This document shows positions 9,771 to 17,707 of a stretch of DNA of 45,163 nt, piece after piece. The translations under genes were made by a program, and so were the position numbers. Below the pieces are notes generated by a model that saw only the letters and a program-made list of their open reading frames with translations, was not told the origin of the DNA and did not search any database. Source of the DNA: a bacterium (GTDB lineage: Bacteria > Bacteroidota > Ignavibacteria > Kapaibacteriales > UBA2268); the NCBI GenBank assembly GCA_030431515.1, contig JAUIIX010000022.1:1-45163 (forward strand), given 5' to 3'. How positions within the stretch are numbered: the stretch's first letter is position 1; every line of letters starts with the position of its first letter.

Positions 9771-10292
9771 ATGATCCTACAAACACAAAACTTAATAATA
9801 AGAGAAATACTTCCGAGTGATGTAGATGGAATTTTTGAGTTAGATTCTAATTCAGAAGTTCATCGATTTTTAGGAAATAATCCAATTTCAAGTAAAGAAA
9901 AAGCTGCAGAAATAATTGAATATATTAGAAAACAATATATTGATAATGGTATCGGTAGATGGGCTGTGATTGAAAAGAAAAGTGGTGATTTTATTGGTTG
10001 GACTGGTATAAAACTAGAAGATATTGAAACAAATGGCTTTACAAAATATTATGATTTAGGATATAGGTTTATACCAAGATATTGGGGCAAAGGATATGGA
10101 TATGAAAGTACTTTTGCTTCTTTGAATTATATTGTTAAAATGCTTGATTTAAAAAAAGTTTGTGGTGCTGCACATATTGATAATATTGGCTCTAATAGAA
10201 TTCTTCAAAAAGTAGGTCTTAAATTCATAAATGAATTTATATATGATGGTGCTAAGCATAATTGGTATGAAATAAATATAGGTGAAAAATGA
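9771..10292 (+). CDS. GNAT-family N-acetyltransferase, RimJ/RimL-like
   Basis: A 173-residue acyltransferase of the GNAT superfamily, moving an acetyl group from acetyl-CoA to an amine. The N-terminus (LIIREILPSDVDGIFEL) is typical of the RimJ/RimL (Acetyltransf_3) subgroup that modifies ribosomal protein N-termini or small molecules. The acetyl-CoA loop is in YRFIPRYWGKGYGYESTFA (R/Q-x-x-G-x-G/A type: WGKGYG). The motif AAHIDNIGSNRILQKVGLKF is the usual end of the fold. It starts 2 bases after the large T9SS gene and overlaps the next gene by 4 bases, so it is translationally coupled. The substrate is unknown. Confidence 0.88.
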   Translation: MILQTQNLIIREILPSDVDGIFELDSNSEVHRFLGNNPISSKEKAAEIIEYIRKQYIDNGIGRWAVIEKKSGDFIGWTGIKLEDIETNGFTKYYDLGYRFIPRYWGKGYGYESTFASLNYIVKMLDLKKVCGAAHIDNIGSNRILQKVGLKFINEFIYDGAKHNWYEINIGEK

Positions 10293-10606
10293 ACACATTA
10301 GAAGTATATGAAAATATTATCGCTTTATGTCCTAGAATCGAAAGAAAAGGTAAAACAGTTCCTTATACTTCTGCAAATGGACACATGTTCTCTTTTATCA
10401 ATAAAGATAATGAATTAGGATTTAGATTTTCAAAAGAAGTGCAAGAGAAATATTTAACTAAATTTGACACAAGTTTATTCAAATCTCATAATTCAATTAT
10501 GAAAGGATATATTTTGATTAAAGATGATATGTATAATAATACTAATTTGTTAGTTGATTTGTTAAATGAAAGTTATGACTATGTTATGTCTTTAAAATCA
10601 AAGTAA
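10289..10606 (+). CDS. Small cytoplasmic protein, TfoX N-terminal/YjbR-like fold (tentative)
   Basis: A 105-residue soluble protein. The segments YTSANGHMFSFINKDNELGFR and LTKFDTSLFKSHNS, then MKGYILIKDDMYNN and a C-terminal helix LLNESYDYVMSLK, resemble a family common in Bacteroidota that is usually labelled TfoX/Sxy N-terminal-like. This is a recognition of pattern, not a proven assignment, and I see no catalytic motif. Competence regulation as in TfoX should not be assumed. Its start overlaps the GNAT stop by 4 bases and the DUF1330 gene begins 2 bases after its stop codon, so the three are one translational unit. Confidence 0.7.
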   Translation: MNTLEVYENIIALCPRIERKGKTVPYTSANGHMFSFINKDNELGFRFSKEVQEKYLTKFDTSLFKSHNSIMKGYILIKDDMYNNTNLLVDLLNESYDYVMSLKSK

Positions 10607-10607
10607 A

Positions 10608-11039
10608 ATGAATAAAAAGTATTTATCACCAACACAAGAATCTGGATATAAGTTTATCAGCCAAGGAATAAAAGGTAATGTTGTTATGTTAAATCTATTA
10701 CGATTTAAAGAAATAGCAGATTACTCTAATTACCCCGATATTAAACCCAAAAAAGAAATAAGTGGTAAAGAAGCTTATGATATTTATATAAAGCATACTT
10801 TGCCATTTTTAGAAAAATCTGGCGGTGAAGTAATATTTATGGGAGAGGCAAGTGCTTATTTAATTGGCCCAAGTGAAGAAAAATGGGATGCGGTTTTACT
10901 TGTAAAACAAAAAAGTGTTGAAGATTTTATTGCATTCGAGCAGAATTCAGAGTATATGAAAGGTATAGGACATCGTACTGCCGCACTTGAAGATTCAAGA
11001 TTACTGCCTATAGTTGAGAGTGAGCTAACTAATAGATAA
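10608..11039 (+). CDS. DUF1330 (dimeric alpha-beta barrel) protein
   Basis: A 143-residue soluble protein of the DUF1330 family, small ferredoxin-like dimeric alpha-beta barrel proteins of unknown biochemical role. Family features are VVMLNLLRFKE, YDIYIKHTLPFLEKSGGEVIFMGEA, WDAVLLVKQKSVEDFIAF and a terminal helix with YMKGIGHRTAALEDSRLLPI. The start codon is one base after the previous stop codon and it is the last gene of the plus-strand run from 3880. A 110-base gap with a promoter-like box separates it from the lipoprotein gene. Confidence 0.85.
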   Translation: MNKKYLSPTQESGYKFISQGIKGNVVMLNLLRFKEIADYSNYPDIKPKKEISGKEAYDIYIKHTLPFLEKSGGEVIFMGEASAYLIGPSEEKWDAVLLVKQKSVEDFIAFEQNSEYMKGIGHRTAALEDSRLLPIVESELTNR

Positions 11040-11093
11040 TTAATTCGTAATTAAGATTTAAAATAAAATCTTACAAAATCGTTATTATTATAA

Positions 11094-11108
11094 TATTTTG
11101 TAATTTAG
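11094..11108 (+). promoter_or_regulatory. Candidate promoter box TATTTTGTAATTTAG
   Basis: The 15-base string TATTTTGTAATTTAG lies 42 bases before the lipoprotein start codon. The identical string occurs on the minus strand upstream of the DUF3160 gene (30232-30246), the shared match extending to 17 bases. It resembles the Bacteroidota -7 element (TAnnTTTG) with one base fewer in the spacer, followed by a conserved TAATTTAG. No -33 TTG is visible at the expected distance, so its role as a promoter is inference. Confidence 0.4.
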
Positions 11109-11149
11109 AGTTTATAAAAAATTCTTAATCTTAAATTGAAACGCTTAAA

Positions 11150-12205
11150 ATGAATAATTGTGATGTAAATAATAAATTCAATTGCTCGCCTTATGTGAAG
11201 TATATTTTCTTAGTTTTTGTCATGGGACTTGCTTTAATGAGCTGTAGCCAAGATGTTAGAGTAGAGAATGACGATTTCTTTAGTTCGGCAGTATTGCTTG
11301 TTGAAGATGATTATTTCTCAAAAGTAATAGATAGAAATACCTCAAAAGTAATAACAAATGATATGTTTGAATCAACTCCTGAGAAAATTCAAAGTAAAAT
11401 TTCTAATGTTTATACTTATCAAGGTGAACTTTACTTTTTGTTAAAAAACGAAAATAAAATCAAAGTATATAAAAAAGATAATTTTGAATTTATTACTGAA
11501 TATGATTTTAACGGAATTGGACAGATTGAAGATGTTGTCTTTCCTAATGTATCTAATTTTTACGTATCTCTATCGGACAAAGATCAAGTTGCTGTAGTTG
11601 ATAGAGTAAATAAGAAAATATCTAACTTCTTGATTTCAGTAAAAGCAAATCCAAATAAATTATTTACAATCGAAAACTTAGTTTATGTTGCTTGTGAAAA
11701 TAGTATAGATATTATTAGAACTGGAACAAAAGAAGTAATTGAAAGTATTGCATTAGATGGTAAACCTTTGTTACTTTCTACTAACTTAGATAAAAATGCT
11801 TTAATAATTTTTACCAAGGAAGAAAGTACATATCAAATGAATATTTATAATGCTGCTACATTTCAGTTTACAAACAAAGTAAAATTAGAATCAGAATTTT
11901 TAACATCAGCGGATGAGATGACTCTAAATCAAATAGCAATAGTTAATAATGAAAAAGAATATAGTTGGTTAGGAACTTCAGTTGGTTTATTTAGAATTGA
12001 TTTAAGAAATCTTGGTGTTTATAAATTTATGTCATCAAGAAAAGAAAATATATTAAATATTTATTTTGAACCAATTTCAGATAAAATTTTAATGCTTTCA
12101 AGTCGAAATCAACTGAAAGATTATATTCATGCAGATTCAAAAACTGGGGAATATACTGCTACTTTCCCACTTCCTGATAATTCTAATTTAATATATCCCC
12201 TTTAA
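11150..12205 (+). CDS. Predicted lipoprotein with YVTN-like beta-propeller
   Basis: A 351-residue predicted lipoprotein. After a 17-residue N-region there is a hydrophobic stretch ending in the lipobox LMSC (L29-M30-S31-C32), so the mature N-terminus would be an acylated Cys followed by SQDVRVENDD. The rest is beta-rich with blade-like repeats (DQVAVVDRVNKKISNF, NSIDIIRTGTKEVIE, SWLGTSVGLFRIDLRN) resembling YVTN or strictosidine-type propellers. No enzyme motif is seen. Its stop codon TAA overlaps the ATG of the next gene by one base, so it is translationally coupled to a SpoIIE-type phosphatase. It may sense or bind something at the membrane surface, but this is inference. An internal ATG at residue 25 is too close to the lipobox to be the start. 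Confidence 0.75.
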   Translation: MNNCDVNNKFNCSPYVKYIFLVFVMGLALMSCSQDVRVENDDFFSSAVLLVEDDYFSKVIDRNTSKVITNDMFESTPEKIQSKISNVYTYQGELYFLLKNENKIKVYKKDNFEFITEYDFNGIGQIEDVVFPNVSNFYVSLSDKDQVAVVDRVNKKISNFLISVKANPNKLFTIENLVYVACENSIDIIRTGTKEVIESIALDGKPLLLSTNLDKNALIIFTKEESTYQMNIYNAATFQFTNKVKLESEFLTSADEMTLNQIAIVNNEKEYSWLGTSVGLFRIDLRNLGVYKFMSSRKENILNIYFEPISDKILMLSSRNQLKDYIHADSKTGEYTATFPLPDNSNLIYPL

Positions 12206-13872
12206 TGAGAAAAGAAAGAATATCAATTAATCTTAAATCAATATTAGATTTAAGTGCTAAGTTAAATAATAGTGTCGATATTAATTTAATATTAAATTCT
12301 ACATTATTATCTATTATGGGAAAATTAGGAATTTCTCGTTCGGCAATTTACACTAAAAATGAAGATAAATTTAATATACTGATTAAGAAAGGAAAATGTG
12401 AAGTTAATGAAATTGATTATTTCGAGATTAGTTCATTAAGAAAAATAGACGAAAAAAGTAAGGTAGAATCAAAACTTTTAGATTGTAATTACAAATATAT
12501 TATTCCACTTTTTATTGCTGATAAATTGGAATATATAATTGTTTTAAGTGAGAGTTTAATTTATCCAGACATCAATGAAGAAGAAATTGAATATTTGAAT
12601 TTACTAACAAATATTGCATCAATTGCACTTCAAAATGCAAAAAATTATCTTCACTTAGATATTCAAAAAGTAAAAGCTGAAAGAAAGAATATTTTACTTG
12701 AAAATTTATTTCAAAATGCAAGATACTTCTTTTCATATTTTCAGAAAGATGAAATACTTAATATCTTATCATATAATTTAATGGGGCAATTAATTGTAAA
12801 TAAATTTGCTGTAATTTTATACAATGAGAATGACCAATTATTTCACGCTAAAAATAAATTTCAGAAAGAAATATCTAAAAATATTATAGATGTATTTATA
12901 AATAAAAAAACGACAAGTCATACTTCTGAAATTACAGATAGCAAAATTAAAAAAGAATTAGAATTAAACGATATTGAACTTGTTACTCCTCTTATTTTTA
13001 AAAATGAAGTGAAAGGTCTAATATTCGTAGCTAAAAGTATGTCTAAAAAGTCTTTTGGAGATGATGACTTACTTTTTATAGAATATTTGGGTAATACTGC
13101 TATTGCAGCATTAGAAAACGATAGACTATTCAAAGAAGAGTTAAAAAAGAAACAACTTGAATCAGAGTTAAATCTTGCCTTAGATATTCAAAAAGGGCTT
13201 TTCCCAAGTGAGGATTTACTTTTGGGGAAATATGAAATTTATGGTAAAAGTATTCCTTCAAAGCAAGTTGGAGGAGATTATTATGATCATATTCAAATGA
13301 ATAAAGATTGTTATTTTTTATTGGTAGCCGATGTATCTGGAAAAGGTATGCCAGCAGCAATGATAATGGCAAACTTACAAGCAGCTCTTAGAGTATTAGT
13401 AAAATTAAATTTACCTTTAAAAGATATTATCACAAATTTGAATTATATAGTTTTTTCAAACACAGCAGAAGATAAATTTGTTACTTTTTTTGGTGGAATT
13501 CTAAATACTAAAGAAAATACATTTGAGTATATAAATGCTGGTCATAATCCACCCTATTTATTTAGAAACAACGAAATTATTGAACTTGACAAAGGCGGTT
13601 TATTTCTTGGTTTGATGGAAGAACCTTTCCCTTACGAAAGTGATAAAATCCAACTACAGCCAAATGATAAAATATTACTTTATACAGATGGAATTACAGA
13701 AGCACAAAATACTCACGAAGAAGAATTTGGGACAGATAAATTACAAGAAATTGCTATTAATCAGTCAGAAGATAAATTATTATTAGAAGAGATTGTAAAT
13801 GCAGTAAAACTATTCTCTTATGGCTCCAATCAATATGACGACATTACTTTACTTTCATTAGTTTGTAAGTGA
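12205..13872 (+). CDS. Cytoplasmic GAF-GAF-SpoIIE (PP2C-type) serine phosphatase
   Basis: A 555-residue RsbU/SpoIIE-type protein phosphatase, the class that dephosphorylates anti-anti-sigma factors in partner-switching pathways. Two GAF-type sensor domains occupy ~18-150 and ~170-305, joined by helices likely to form coiled coil, and a SpoIIE domain covers ~330-553. Metal-binding Asp residues are D358 in GGDYYD, D376 in VADVSGKG and D495 in LLYTDGITEA; NAGHNPPYLF and GLFLGLM are further family marks. There is no transmembrane segment. It starts within the last base of the lipoprotein stop codon. No anti-sigma or STAS gene lies next to it, so its target is unknown. Confidence 0.92.
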   Translation: MRKERISINLKSILDLSAKLNNSVDINLILNSTLLSIMGKLGISRSAIYTKNEDKFNILIKKGKCEVNEIDYFEISSLRKIDEKSKVESKLLDCNYKYIIPLFIADKLEYIIVLSESLIYPDINEEEIEYLNLLTNIASIALQNAKNYLHLDIQKVKAERKNILLENLFQNARYFFSYFQKDEILNILSYNLMGQLIVNKFAVILYNENDQLFHAKNKFQKEISKNIIDVFINKKTTSHTSEITDSKIKKELELNDIELVTPLIFKNEVKGLIFVAKSMSKKSFGDDDLLFIEYLGNTAIAALENDRLFKEELKKKQLESELNLALDIQKGLFPSEDLLLGKYEIYGKSIPSKQVGGDYYDHIQMNKDCYFLLVADVSGKGMPAAMIMANLQAALRVLVKLNLPLKDIITNLNYIVFSNTAEDKFVTFFGGILNTKENTFEYINAGHNPPYLFRNNEIIELDKGGLFLGLMEEPFPYESDKIQLQPNDKILLYTDGITEAQNTHEEEFGTDKLQEIAINQSEDKLLLEEIVNAVKLFSYGSNQYDDITLLSLVCK

Positions 13873-13891
13873 GGATAGTATTATTTAAACA

Positions 13892-13958
13892 GTCATTCAG
13901 AACTTGATTAGGAATCTCGTTCACATTGTCCGGTTATTCAGAGCGATGAGATGAATCT
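13892..13958. repeat. Two degenerate GTCATTC-type intergenic repeats
   Basis: The convergent gap after the phosphatase gene holds GTCATTCAGAACTTG... at 13892-13918 and a second unit at 13933-13958 beginning GTTATTCAGAGCGATGAG and ending GAATCT. Both resemble the GTCATTCTGAGCGAAGCGAA-type elements found scattered in intergenic DNA of many Bacteroidota-related genomes. Similar reversed units occur at 17466-17493 and 17541-17566. They are diverged and carry no gene. Confidence 0.5.
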
Positions 13959-14067
13959 AATTAAAATATATTATAATTATAACAAAGACTTGCAAGCCCT
14001 TGTTTGTAATCTTGTTAGCATGTAGGAGACAGTTTAAAACCGTTCACTACATTTCATTAAATATACT

Positions 14068-16299
14068 TTACTTTTCAACCATTACTTTCTGGGTTCTTGT
14101 TTCTGTTCCGTGTTTTATATTAACTATGTAAATTCCTGCTTGTTCGCTACTTGTGTCCCAGATTATATGTCCGTTATAGTTTGTTTCTTTGTTGATGCTT
14201 AGTTTGTTTTCTATATTAATTTTAATACCTGCTAAATTATAAATCTCTACATCATCAACAGTAAATGGTAATGCACTATCCCAGTAAGTACTAATTTTTA
14301 CTACTTGTTTTGTTGGTTGTGGAAATGGAGGAAAAGTATATAGATAGTTTCGCTCTTCCGTTTTTTCGATGGAGGTGTATTCTATGCCGAGTTCTGAAAG
14401 GGGTAGAGTGAAAATTCCTTGATAGAAGCATATTACAATATTTCTGTCATATAAAATAAGGTCTTTGAATATCCAATTTTTGGAATTATTAAATTGTTCT
14501 ATGCCACTATCGTTTTTTGTCCAATCATTCCCATTATTAGTAGAGAAATAGAATCCATCATTTGTATAAACAAAGAAATTTTCTTTATAATTAATTAGTT
14601 TTCTGTTACTTCCATTATTTTGATAATTTTCAATTATTTTCCAAGTTTTACCATAATCTTCAGATTTGAATAGTGACTTTCCATTTGAACTTGCTATAAT
14701 TACATTATTGTTTTTTGCTATATGTTCAATTCGTTGATTTTTAATAGTATCATCATCAGAAATAGATTTCCAACTATCACCATTGTCAATTGAAAACTTT
14801 ACTCCACTATCTGTTGTTCCCGCAAACAATGTATCATTATAATTTAAGATACTTGTAAAATTTAAAGATGGTAAGGATTTATTTACTTCATTCCAATTAA
14901 GCCAAGTTTCACCAAAATCATCAGAATAATTTATTCCTCTATTAAATGATAATGCAAAAAATCTCTCTTTATTAATAAATACATAAGAAACATAAGTAGT
15001 ACCACCGCTTAGTTTTGAACTGTTCCAAGTTTTACCATAATTTTTAGAATAAGAAATATTCCCATTAGCACTGTATCCAGTCAAAATTAAACTATCTTTT
15101 ACATAAATAGACGATTGCATAAATAAATTTTTATAAAGTGAATCATTGAAAATCTTCCAACCTAAATTTAATCCTAAATTTTTAAAAATACCTCTTCCAT
15201 CACTTATTAAATACAATATATCATTATATTGACTAAGTTGATAGTTGCCACTTTTTGCAAATATTGGTGCATCAATTATTGTTTCACCTAGATCATTTGA
15301 TAATAAAATGCCCCATGGAGAAGCAAAATAAACGTAATTTTCATCTGATGATAAACTCATACTTGAATAGTTTATATTATCAATTATTTTAGTCCAATTT
15401 ATACCTAAATCACTACTTCTATGAACTTGTCCTTGAATATTAGAAACAAAGATATGATTTTTATGATATGTTAAACTAAATGCTCCTTGACCAAATACGG
15501 ACCCTTGTTTTGATATATTTTTTTGCCAAGTTTTTCCAAAATCAGTAGTAAAATTAATAAAATTTTTTGCTACTATTAAAGTATCACCAGTTACACAATA
15601 AGTGCTTAAAAGTTCCTCAAATAAACCCTTTGATCTATGAATAAATACATCTCCATCATCTTCTGAAACTAATACTTTATGTGAAAATTGGCCAGAACCT
15701 TGAGTTAAAGCTGCATCAATAATAATTATTTTTCCTTTAGATAATACTATACTCCTACCATAAATTCTCATACTATCTTTTTTATTTGTATTGTAGTAAT
15801 TGTGAACTTCTTTTTTAATCTCATTATTCTTGTAATTTACATATCCACCATAACTATCGTAAATTAACTCATTATTTTGAAATGAATAAACATCTTCAGT
15901 TAAAAAATGAAAACCATTATTATTAATTTCAAAATCAATTATTTTTCTTTTTTGTAAAACACTATCAACTATATTCCAACTATTACCTTTATCTGTGCTT
16001 ACATATAAACCATGTTTTCCAGAATAAGCTTGAGAATCATTTACTAAAATATATATTTTTTCATTATAATATATACATTTTATAATTATACCTATAGAAT
16101 CAACACTACTGATATTAGACTTATTATAAGTTTTCCACGAATCAAAGCTAAAATAAATATCATGAAATCCATAGGCGGAAATCATTCCATTTGAATTATG
16201 TATTTCTTGTGCACCAGTATATACTATAGGTGATTCGATTTCTTTCCATTGAGAAAATAATGGAATATTAAATATTATTAGTAAAATTATTTTAAACAT
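14068..16299 (-). CDS. T9SS-sorted Asp-box (BNR-type) beta-propeller protein
   Basis: A 743-residue secreted protein with signal peptide MFKIILLIIFNIPLFSQ. It contains about ten Asp-box-like units of the S-x-D-x-G-x-x-W type, such as STDKGNSW, TTDFGKTW, SSDLGINW, SDDFGETW, SIDNGDSW, SEDYGKTW and STNNGNDW, spaced through ~30-640, indicating a sortilin/sialidase-like ten-bladed or double propeller. No sialidase catalytic Arg triad is evident, so an enzyme call is not justified. The C-terminal ~85 residues are a T9SS type A sorting domain (FPQPTKQVVKI, DVEIYNLAGIKI, QAGIYIVNI, KVMVEK). A GGAG element lies just before the ATG. The cysteine-rich gene upstream has its own terminator in the 75-base gap, so this gene needs its own promoter. 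Confidence 0.87.
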   Translation of the reverse strand: MFKIILLIIFNIPLFSQWKEIESPIVYTGAQEIHNSNGMISAYGFHDIYFSFDSWKTYNKSNISSVDSIGIIIKCIYYNEKIYILVNDSQAYSGKHGLYVSTDKGNSWNIVDSVLQKRKIIDFEINNNGFHFLTEDVYSFQNNELIYDSYGGYVNYKNNEIKKEVHNYYNTNKKDSMRIYGRSIVLSKGKIIIIDAALTQGSGQFSHKVLVSEDDGDVFIHRSKGLFEELLSTYCVTGDTLIVAKNFINFTTDFGKTWQKNISKQGSVFGQGAFSLTYHKNHIFVSNIQGQVHRSSDLGINWTKIIDNINYSSMSLSSDENYVYFASPWGILLSNDLGETIIDAPIFAKSGNYQLSQYNDILYLISDGRGIFKNLGLNLGWKIFNDSLYKNLFMQSSIYVKDSLILTGYSANGNISYSKNYGKTWNSSKLSGGTTYVSYVFINKERFFALSFNRGINYSDDFGETWLNWNEVNKSLPSLNFTSILNYNDTLFAGTTDSGVKFSIDNGDSWKSISDDDTIKNQRIEHIAKNNNVIIASSNGKSLFKSEDYGKTWKIIENYQNNGSNRKLINYKENFFVYTNDGFYFSTNNGNDWTKNDSGIEQFNNSKNWIFKDLILYDRNIVICFYQGIFTLPLSELGIEYTSIEKTEERNYLYTFPPFPQPTKQVVKISTYWDSALPFTVDDVEIYNLAGIKINIENKLSINKETNYNGHIIWDTSSEQAGIYIVNIKHGTETRTQKVMVEK

Positions 16300-16319
16300 T
16301 GTAACTCCAAGAAAAATTT

Positions 16320-16353
16320 AAAAAAAAATCAAGTGCTAAAAAAGCACTTGATT
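16320..16353 (-). terminator. Rho-independent terminator of the cysteine-rich protein gene
   Basis: A perfect 11-bp stem, AATCAAGTGCT (16327-16337) with AGCACTTGATT (16343-16353), encloses a 5-base loop. On the minus strand it is followed by a run of nine T residues (complement of the A run 16320-16328). It lies 22 bases after the stop codon of the 16375-17004 gene. Confidence 0.9.
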
Positions 16354-16374
16354 AAACACCAATCTACCAATGAA

Positions 16375-17004
16375 TTAAGGGTAGCACGGATTCGGAACTC
16401 TAAAACATTGCTGATAAACTCCTGGTGGAGTAAATAGAGGGCAAGTTGGCGGTGGACCTTCAGGTAAATTCCATTGTTGGACTGGTTCTAAATCGCCATT
16501 ATTTACACAATAAGTTGTCCAAGTTCTACAAAATGAATCGTCTTCGCAGGCAACCATTCCTGTATATGGAACATGATACCAAGGCACATGGTCAATTTTC
16601 CAACAGTTCGGCCATAATACATGATATTGAATTTTTGATTCTCCACCTTGTCCACCACATGGTGGAATTCTTCCATCATAAAGACAAGCAAAGTACCAAA
16701 TAAACTGGCCTGTATGCATGTAATTATATAGATAATCTATAACGTCATTATCACTCATACCATTAATACAAGGTGGATTTGTTGGAACTTTTATAAAACT
16801 ATTTACAATAATACCGCCTTCATCTGGATAATGAGAAGTTGGAGAAGGACATAAAACACAAACATCAACATAATATTGACATCCACCAACGTTTATGGTC
16901 ATTGTTTGTGAAGTATAATCTGTTGGGCAAGATGCCTTACTCTCCACATTAGATAAAATCAATAATGCAAAAGTAATAATAATAAATGAAACGATTTTTT
17001 TCAT
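16375..17004 (-). CDS. Cysteine-rich small secreted protein of unknown family
   Basis: A 209-residue protein that I do not recognise. It has a signal peptide (MKKIVSFIIITFALLILSNV, probable cleavage near A24) and no T9SS sorting domain. The mature part has 14 cysteines (26, 42, 49, 52, 79, 107, 116, 134, 153, 159, 166, 188, 200, 207), an even number that suits up to seven disulfides, and is rich in Trp, Tyr and Pro (HVLWPNCWKIDHVPWYH, CPLFTPPGVYQQC). C26 is not preceded by a good lipobox (K-A-S-C). It is a single-gene unit with a strong terminator on one side and a long repeat-bearing gap on the other. A disulfide-stabilised extracellular or periplasmic protein is likely; its function is unknown. 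Confidence 0.75.
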   Translation of the reverse strand: MKKIVSFIIITFALLILSNVESKASCPTDYTSQTMTINVGGCQYYVDVCVLCPSPTSHYPDEGGIIVNSFIKVPTNPPCINGMSDNDVIDYLYNYMHTGQFIWYFACLYDGRIPPCGGQGGESKIQYHVLWPNCWKIDHVPWYHVPYTGMVACEDDSFCRTWTTYCVNNGDLEPVQQWNLPEGPPPTCPLFTPPGVYQQCFRVPNPCYP

Positions 17005-17202
17005 AATAAATCCTAAAAAATTTTAAAATAATAAATTAATTTCCCCTCGACTTTCCTTTTATGCCTTTGAAGTTAAATTTATTATTTTACGCCGAAATTT
17101 TTGTTTTATTAAATTATATAAATCCCAAGTTGAGTGAGTTGAATGTGTAAATTTATAGCCATTTTCTTCATTTTTAATTGATTTGTAGTTAGTTAGGGTA
17201 GT

Positions 17203-17278
17203 TGCGTAGCACAAGTATATCGCTATATATATATATATATATAGGGTCTTAGGGCGATATAGTTAGTTTGTGAACGCA
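17203..17278. repeat. (TA)10 microsatellite inside an imperfect inverted repeat
   Basis: Ten TA units run from 17224 to 17243. They are flanked by a perfect 8-base inverted pair, TATATCGC (17216-17223) and GCGATATA (17254-17261). The arms can be extended imperfectly to TGCGTAGCACAA (17203-17214) and the reverse complement of TTGTGAACGCA (17268-17278). The whole could fold as a cruciform or RNA hairpin. A TA run of this length is prone to slippage, so its length may vary between strains. Confidence 0.6.
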
Positions 17279-17406
17279 TAATTATTTTACATTTTTCAAA
17301 ATTATTTTTTTGTTTTTGAATTATCTAATGTTTCAACTTATAAATTTATTTTTATTTAAGCAAATATTTATTAAAACTTATTACATTATTGGGTGGACTA
17401 TTTTAT

Positions 17407-17445
17407 GAATCACAGATAAGGCGGATTACACGGATTTCATAGAAT
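17407..17445. repeat. Dispersed-repeat remnant (CACAGATAAGGCGG / ATTACACGG type)
   Basis: The string beginning AATCACAGATAAGGCGG and continuing ATTACACGGATTTCATAG has the look of the 'cacagat-ggattacacggattt' intergenic repeats seen in many FCB-group genomes. Only one copy is in this window, so repeat status rests on recognition, not on a second copy. Confidence 0.4.
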
Positions 17446-17465
17446 AAGATGGTTCTAATTTCTCG

Positions 17466-17566
17466 GAGATACATTCGCTTCTCTCAGTATGACGTTGTGG
17501 TTTATGGGATTTTAATACAGATTTGAATATTTATTTGACTGGATATTTCGCTTTGCTCAATATGAC
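17466..17566 (-). repeat. Two copies of a GTCATA-TGAG-AAGCGAA repeat
   Basis: On the minus strand, 17493-17466 reads GTCATACTGAGAGAAGCGAA... and 17566-17541 reads GTCATATTGAGCAAAGCGAA..., both then running into TATC. They match over about 26 bases with a few substitutions and are related to the GTCATTC units at 13892-13958. No gene or transposase accompanies them. Confidence 0.55.
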
Positions 17567-17640
17567 AAGATTTTTAGGAACGGTTTTTATTATTCTTAGA
17601 GATATACAGTAAGTTAATGATTATTAGAGTATTAAGATAT

Positions 17641-17660
17641 GATAAGTCGCGCCTCTACAA
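17641..17660 (-). repeat. Fragment of a GTAGAGGCGCGAC-type repeat
   Basis: Reverse complement TTGTAGAGGCGCGACTTATC resembles the 'GTAGAGGCGCGAC' intergenic repeat known from several bacterial groups. It is a GC-rich islet in AT-rich DNA. The assignment rests on recognition only. Confidence 0.35.
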
Positions 17661-17707
17661 AGAAAGAAAACAATGAACTCTGCACTTGGCTCTGAAAGAT
17701 CGAAGGG

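Noticed and set aside
13957-13980. AATTAAAATATATT as another copy of the 51-nt element
   Set aside because: Only an AT-rich 14-base core matches, and it lies in a convergent gap, not before a gene.
14068-16299. Sialidase enzyme call for the Asp-box protein
   Set aside because: Asp-boxes are present, but the catalytic Arg triad and acid/nucleophile set are not seen; Asp-boxes also occur in non-enzymatic propellers.
16446-16703. Plus- and minus-strand frames of 85 and 62 residues over the cysteine-rich gene
   Set aside because: They are alternative frames of a gene that has a signal peptide, evenly placed cysteines and a proper terminator.
17216-17261. TA-repeat region as a CRISPR array
   Set aside because: There is one simple dinucleotide run and one inverted pair, with no regular repeat-spacer pattern; no cas genes are present.
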